Source of the DNA: Bacteroidota bacterium
Lineage (GTDB): Bacteria > Bacteroidota > Bacteroidia > Bacteroidales > SZUA-534
Assembly (NCBI GenBank): GCA_020047835.1
Contig: JAIFNJ010000095.1
Location: 1 to 6,897 of the forward strand
Direction of reading: 5' to 3'
Length of the DNA stretch: 6,897 bases
Below, in pieces: positions 6,356 through 6,897 of this stretch. The notes under the pieces were generated by a model. The model made no database searches and was not told where the DNA came from. It saw nothing but the letters and a program-made list of their open reading frames with translations. The position numbers and the translations under genes were made by a program. Numbering within the stretch: the stretch's first letter is position 1; each line of letters begins with the position of its first letter.

Positions 6356-6897
6356 AATTTAATTTTTTTAAAAACGTGATCGTTGGTTTAAATGAGTTTT
6401 GTTTTAAATGGGGGTTAAGCAGTGCCACGCCAATACAATATTTACTGAATCCTCGCTGATATATATGGTTATCTTTTAGTAGTTTGAAAAATGGGGAGGT
6501 TCCTGTTGACTTTTCGCGTTTCACTTCTGCAATAGCAATATGATCGAGAACTGTTTTCCCAAAGCAATTTTGCATCGATAAGTTGTAATCAAGCGTAATA
6601 CGCTCATTGCTTTCAAAGGAGATAAGAGTGATGCGATGAAAAAAATTGGTTGAGGAAACCATCAAGCTTCTTTCTTTAATTGGAACAATGGATTCAATAA
6701 ACTGATAATGTTGGTCGCAAAGTTGCTGTTCTTCTTGAATTTGTATTCTGCTCTTAAGCGTTTTTTCTTTATTGGTTTTTTGTTTTATTTCCAAAAAGGA
6801 GGTTCCCGATTGAGTATAAGTCCGATATCGGATTTTAAAACGGCCGAGTCTTTGGTTATGATGTTCTAGGTACAACTTCATGTCCGGCGAATCAAGG
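6336..6897 (-). CDS. VTC-domain polyphosphate-polymerase-like protein (triphosphate tunnel fold), 5' end outside the window
   Basis: The frame is open to the right edge. The codons before the Met at 6879-6881 read L-D-S-P-D, continuing the usual VTC strand (DSPDMKLYLEHHN), so that Met is internal and the gene starts beyond 6897. About 186 residues are visible, and I estimate some 50 N-terminal residues are missing. Counting from the internal Met, tunnel-type strands with alternating basic and acidic residues are RFKIRYRTY at 14-22, FLEIKQK at 29-35, FHRITLISFE at 81-90, ERITLDYNL at 93-101 and IAIAEVKRE at 115-123. GFSKYCIGVALLNPHLKQN at 144-162 is a typical bacterial VTC ending. In yeast VTC4 this fold builds polyphosphate from ATP at the membrane. 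Whether this protein does so cannot be read here. It is first of three overlapping genes, its TAG lying 20 bases inside the DUF4956 gene. No signal peptide is visible in the part present, so a cytoplasmic location is likely. Confidence 0.87.
   Translation of the reverse strand, partial: LDSPDMKLYLEHHNQRLGRFKIRYRTYTQSGTSFLEIKQKTNKEKTLKSRIQIQEEQQLCDQHYQFIESIVPIKERSLMVSSTNFFHRITLISFESNERITLDYNLSMQNCFGKTVLDHIAIAEVKREKSTGTSPFFKLLKDNHIYQRGFSKYCIGVALLNPHLKQNSFKPTITFLKKLNYEPVTN

Noticed and set aside
6336..6881. Taking the Met at 6881 as the true start of the VTC-domain protein
   Set aside because: The frame stays open to the window edge, and the residues L-D-S-P-D before it continue the conserved VTC strand, so the Met is internal.

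Overview
The window looks like ordinary chromosome from a member of the phylum Bacteroidota, probably a flavobacterium- or sphingobacterium-like lineage. The DNA is A+T-rich. The start sites lack Shine-Dalgarno motifs, and matches to the Bacteroidota promoter consensus (TTG / TAnnTTTG) occur upstream of several genes. Nearly every protein belongs to a family typical of that phylum: M1 peptidase with a signal peptide, DUF3108, DUF4956 plus VTC-domain pair, DUF2490 barrel, and small secreted and lipoprotein families without names. I see no mobile element, CRISPR array, tRNA, rRNA or extended repeat. No stretch above 300 bases lacks a gene.

Layout. (a) 1-379, minus strand: the first 126 codons of a secreted M1-type aminopeptidase, cut by the window edge. 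(b) 543-3408, plus strand: an extended-SDR NAD(P)-dependent epimerase/reductase, then a DUF3108 periplasmic/envelope protein with a GTG start, then a membrane-anchored coiled-coil protein, also with a GTG start and with its own good promoter match. (c) 3414-3454: a perfect stem-loop with A8/T8 flanks, serving as a shared terminator for two converging transcription units. (d) 3467-4831, minus strand: a lipoprotein gene followed by a small secreted cysteine-containing protein, probably co-transcribed. (e) 4999-6897, minus strand: a tight three-gene operon with overlapping ends, in the order VTC-domain polyphosphate-polymerase-like protein (start outside the window), DUF4956 inner-membrane protein, DUF2490 outer-membrane beta-barrel protein.

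How the genes may work together. The strongest candidate for an under-described system is region (e). A cytoplasmic triphosphate-tunnel (VTC-type) domain, a multi-spanning inner-membrane protein with a soluble tail and an outer-membrane barrel are all translated from one message with overlapping reading frames. Established knowledge covers the domain types and, in yeast, polyphosphate synthesis by VTC4. A polyphosphate or other polyanion synthesis/export role across the envelope is inference. The rest of the window encodes mainly envelope and secreted proteins, and no single pathway linking them can be read from the sequence.
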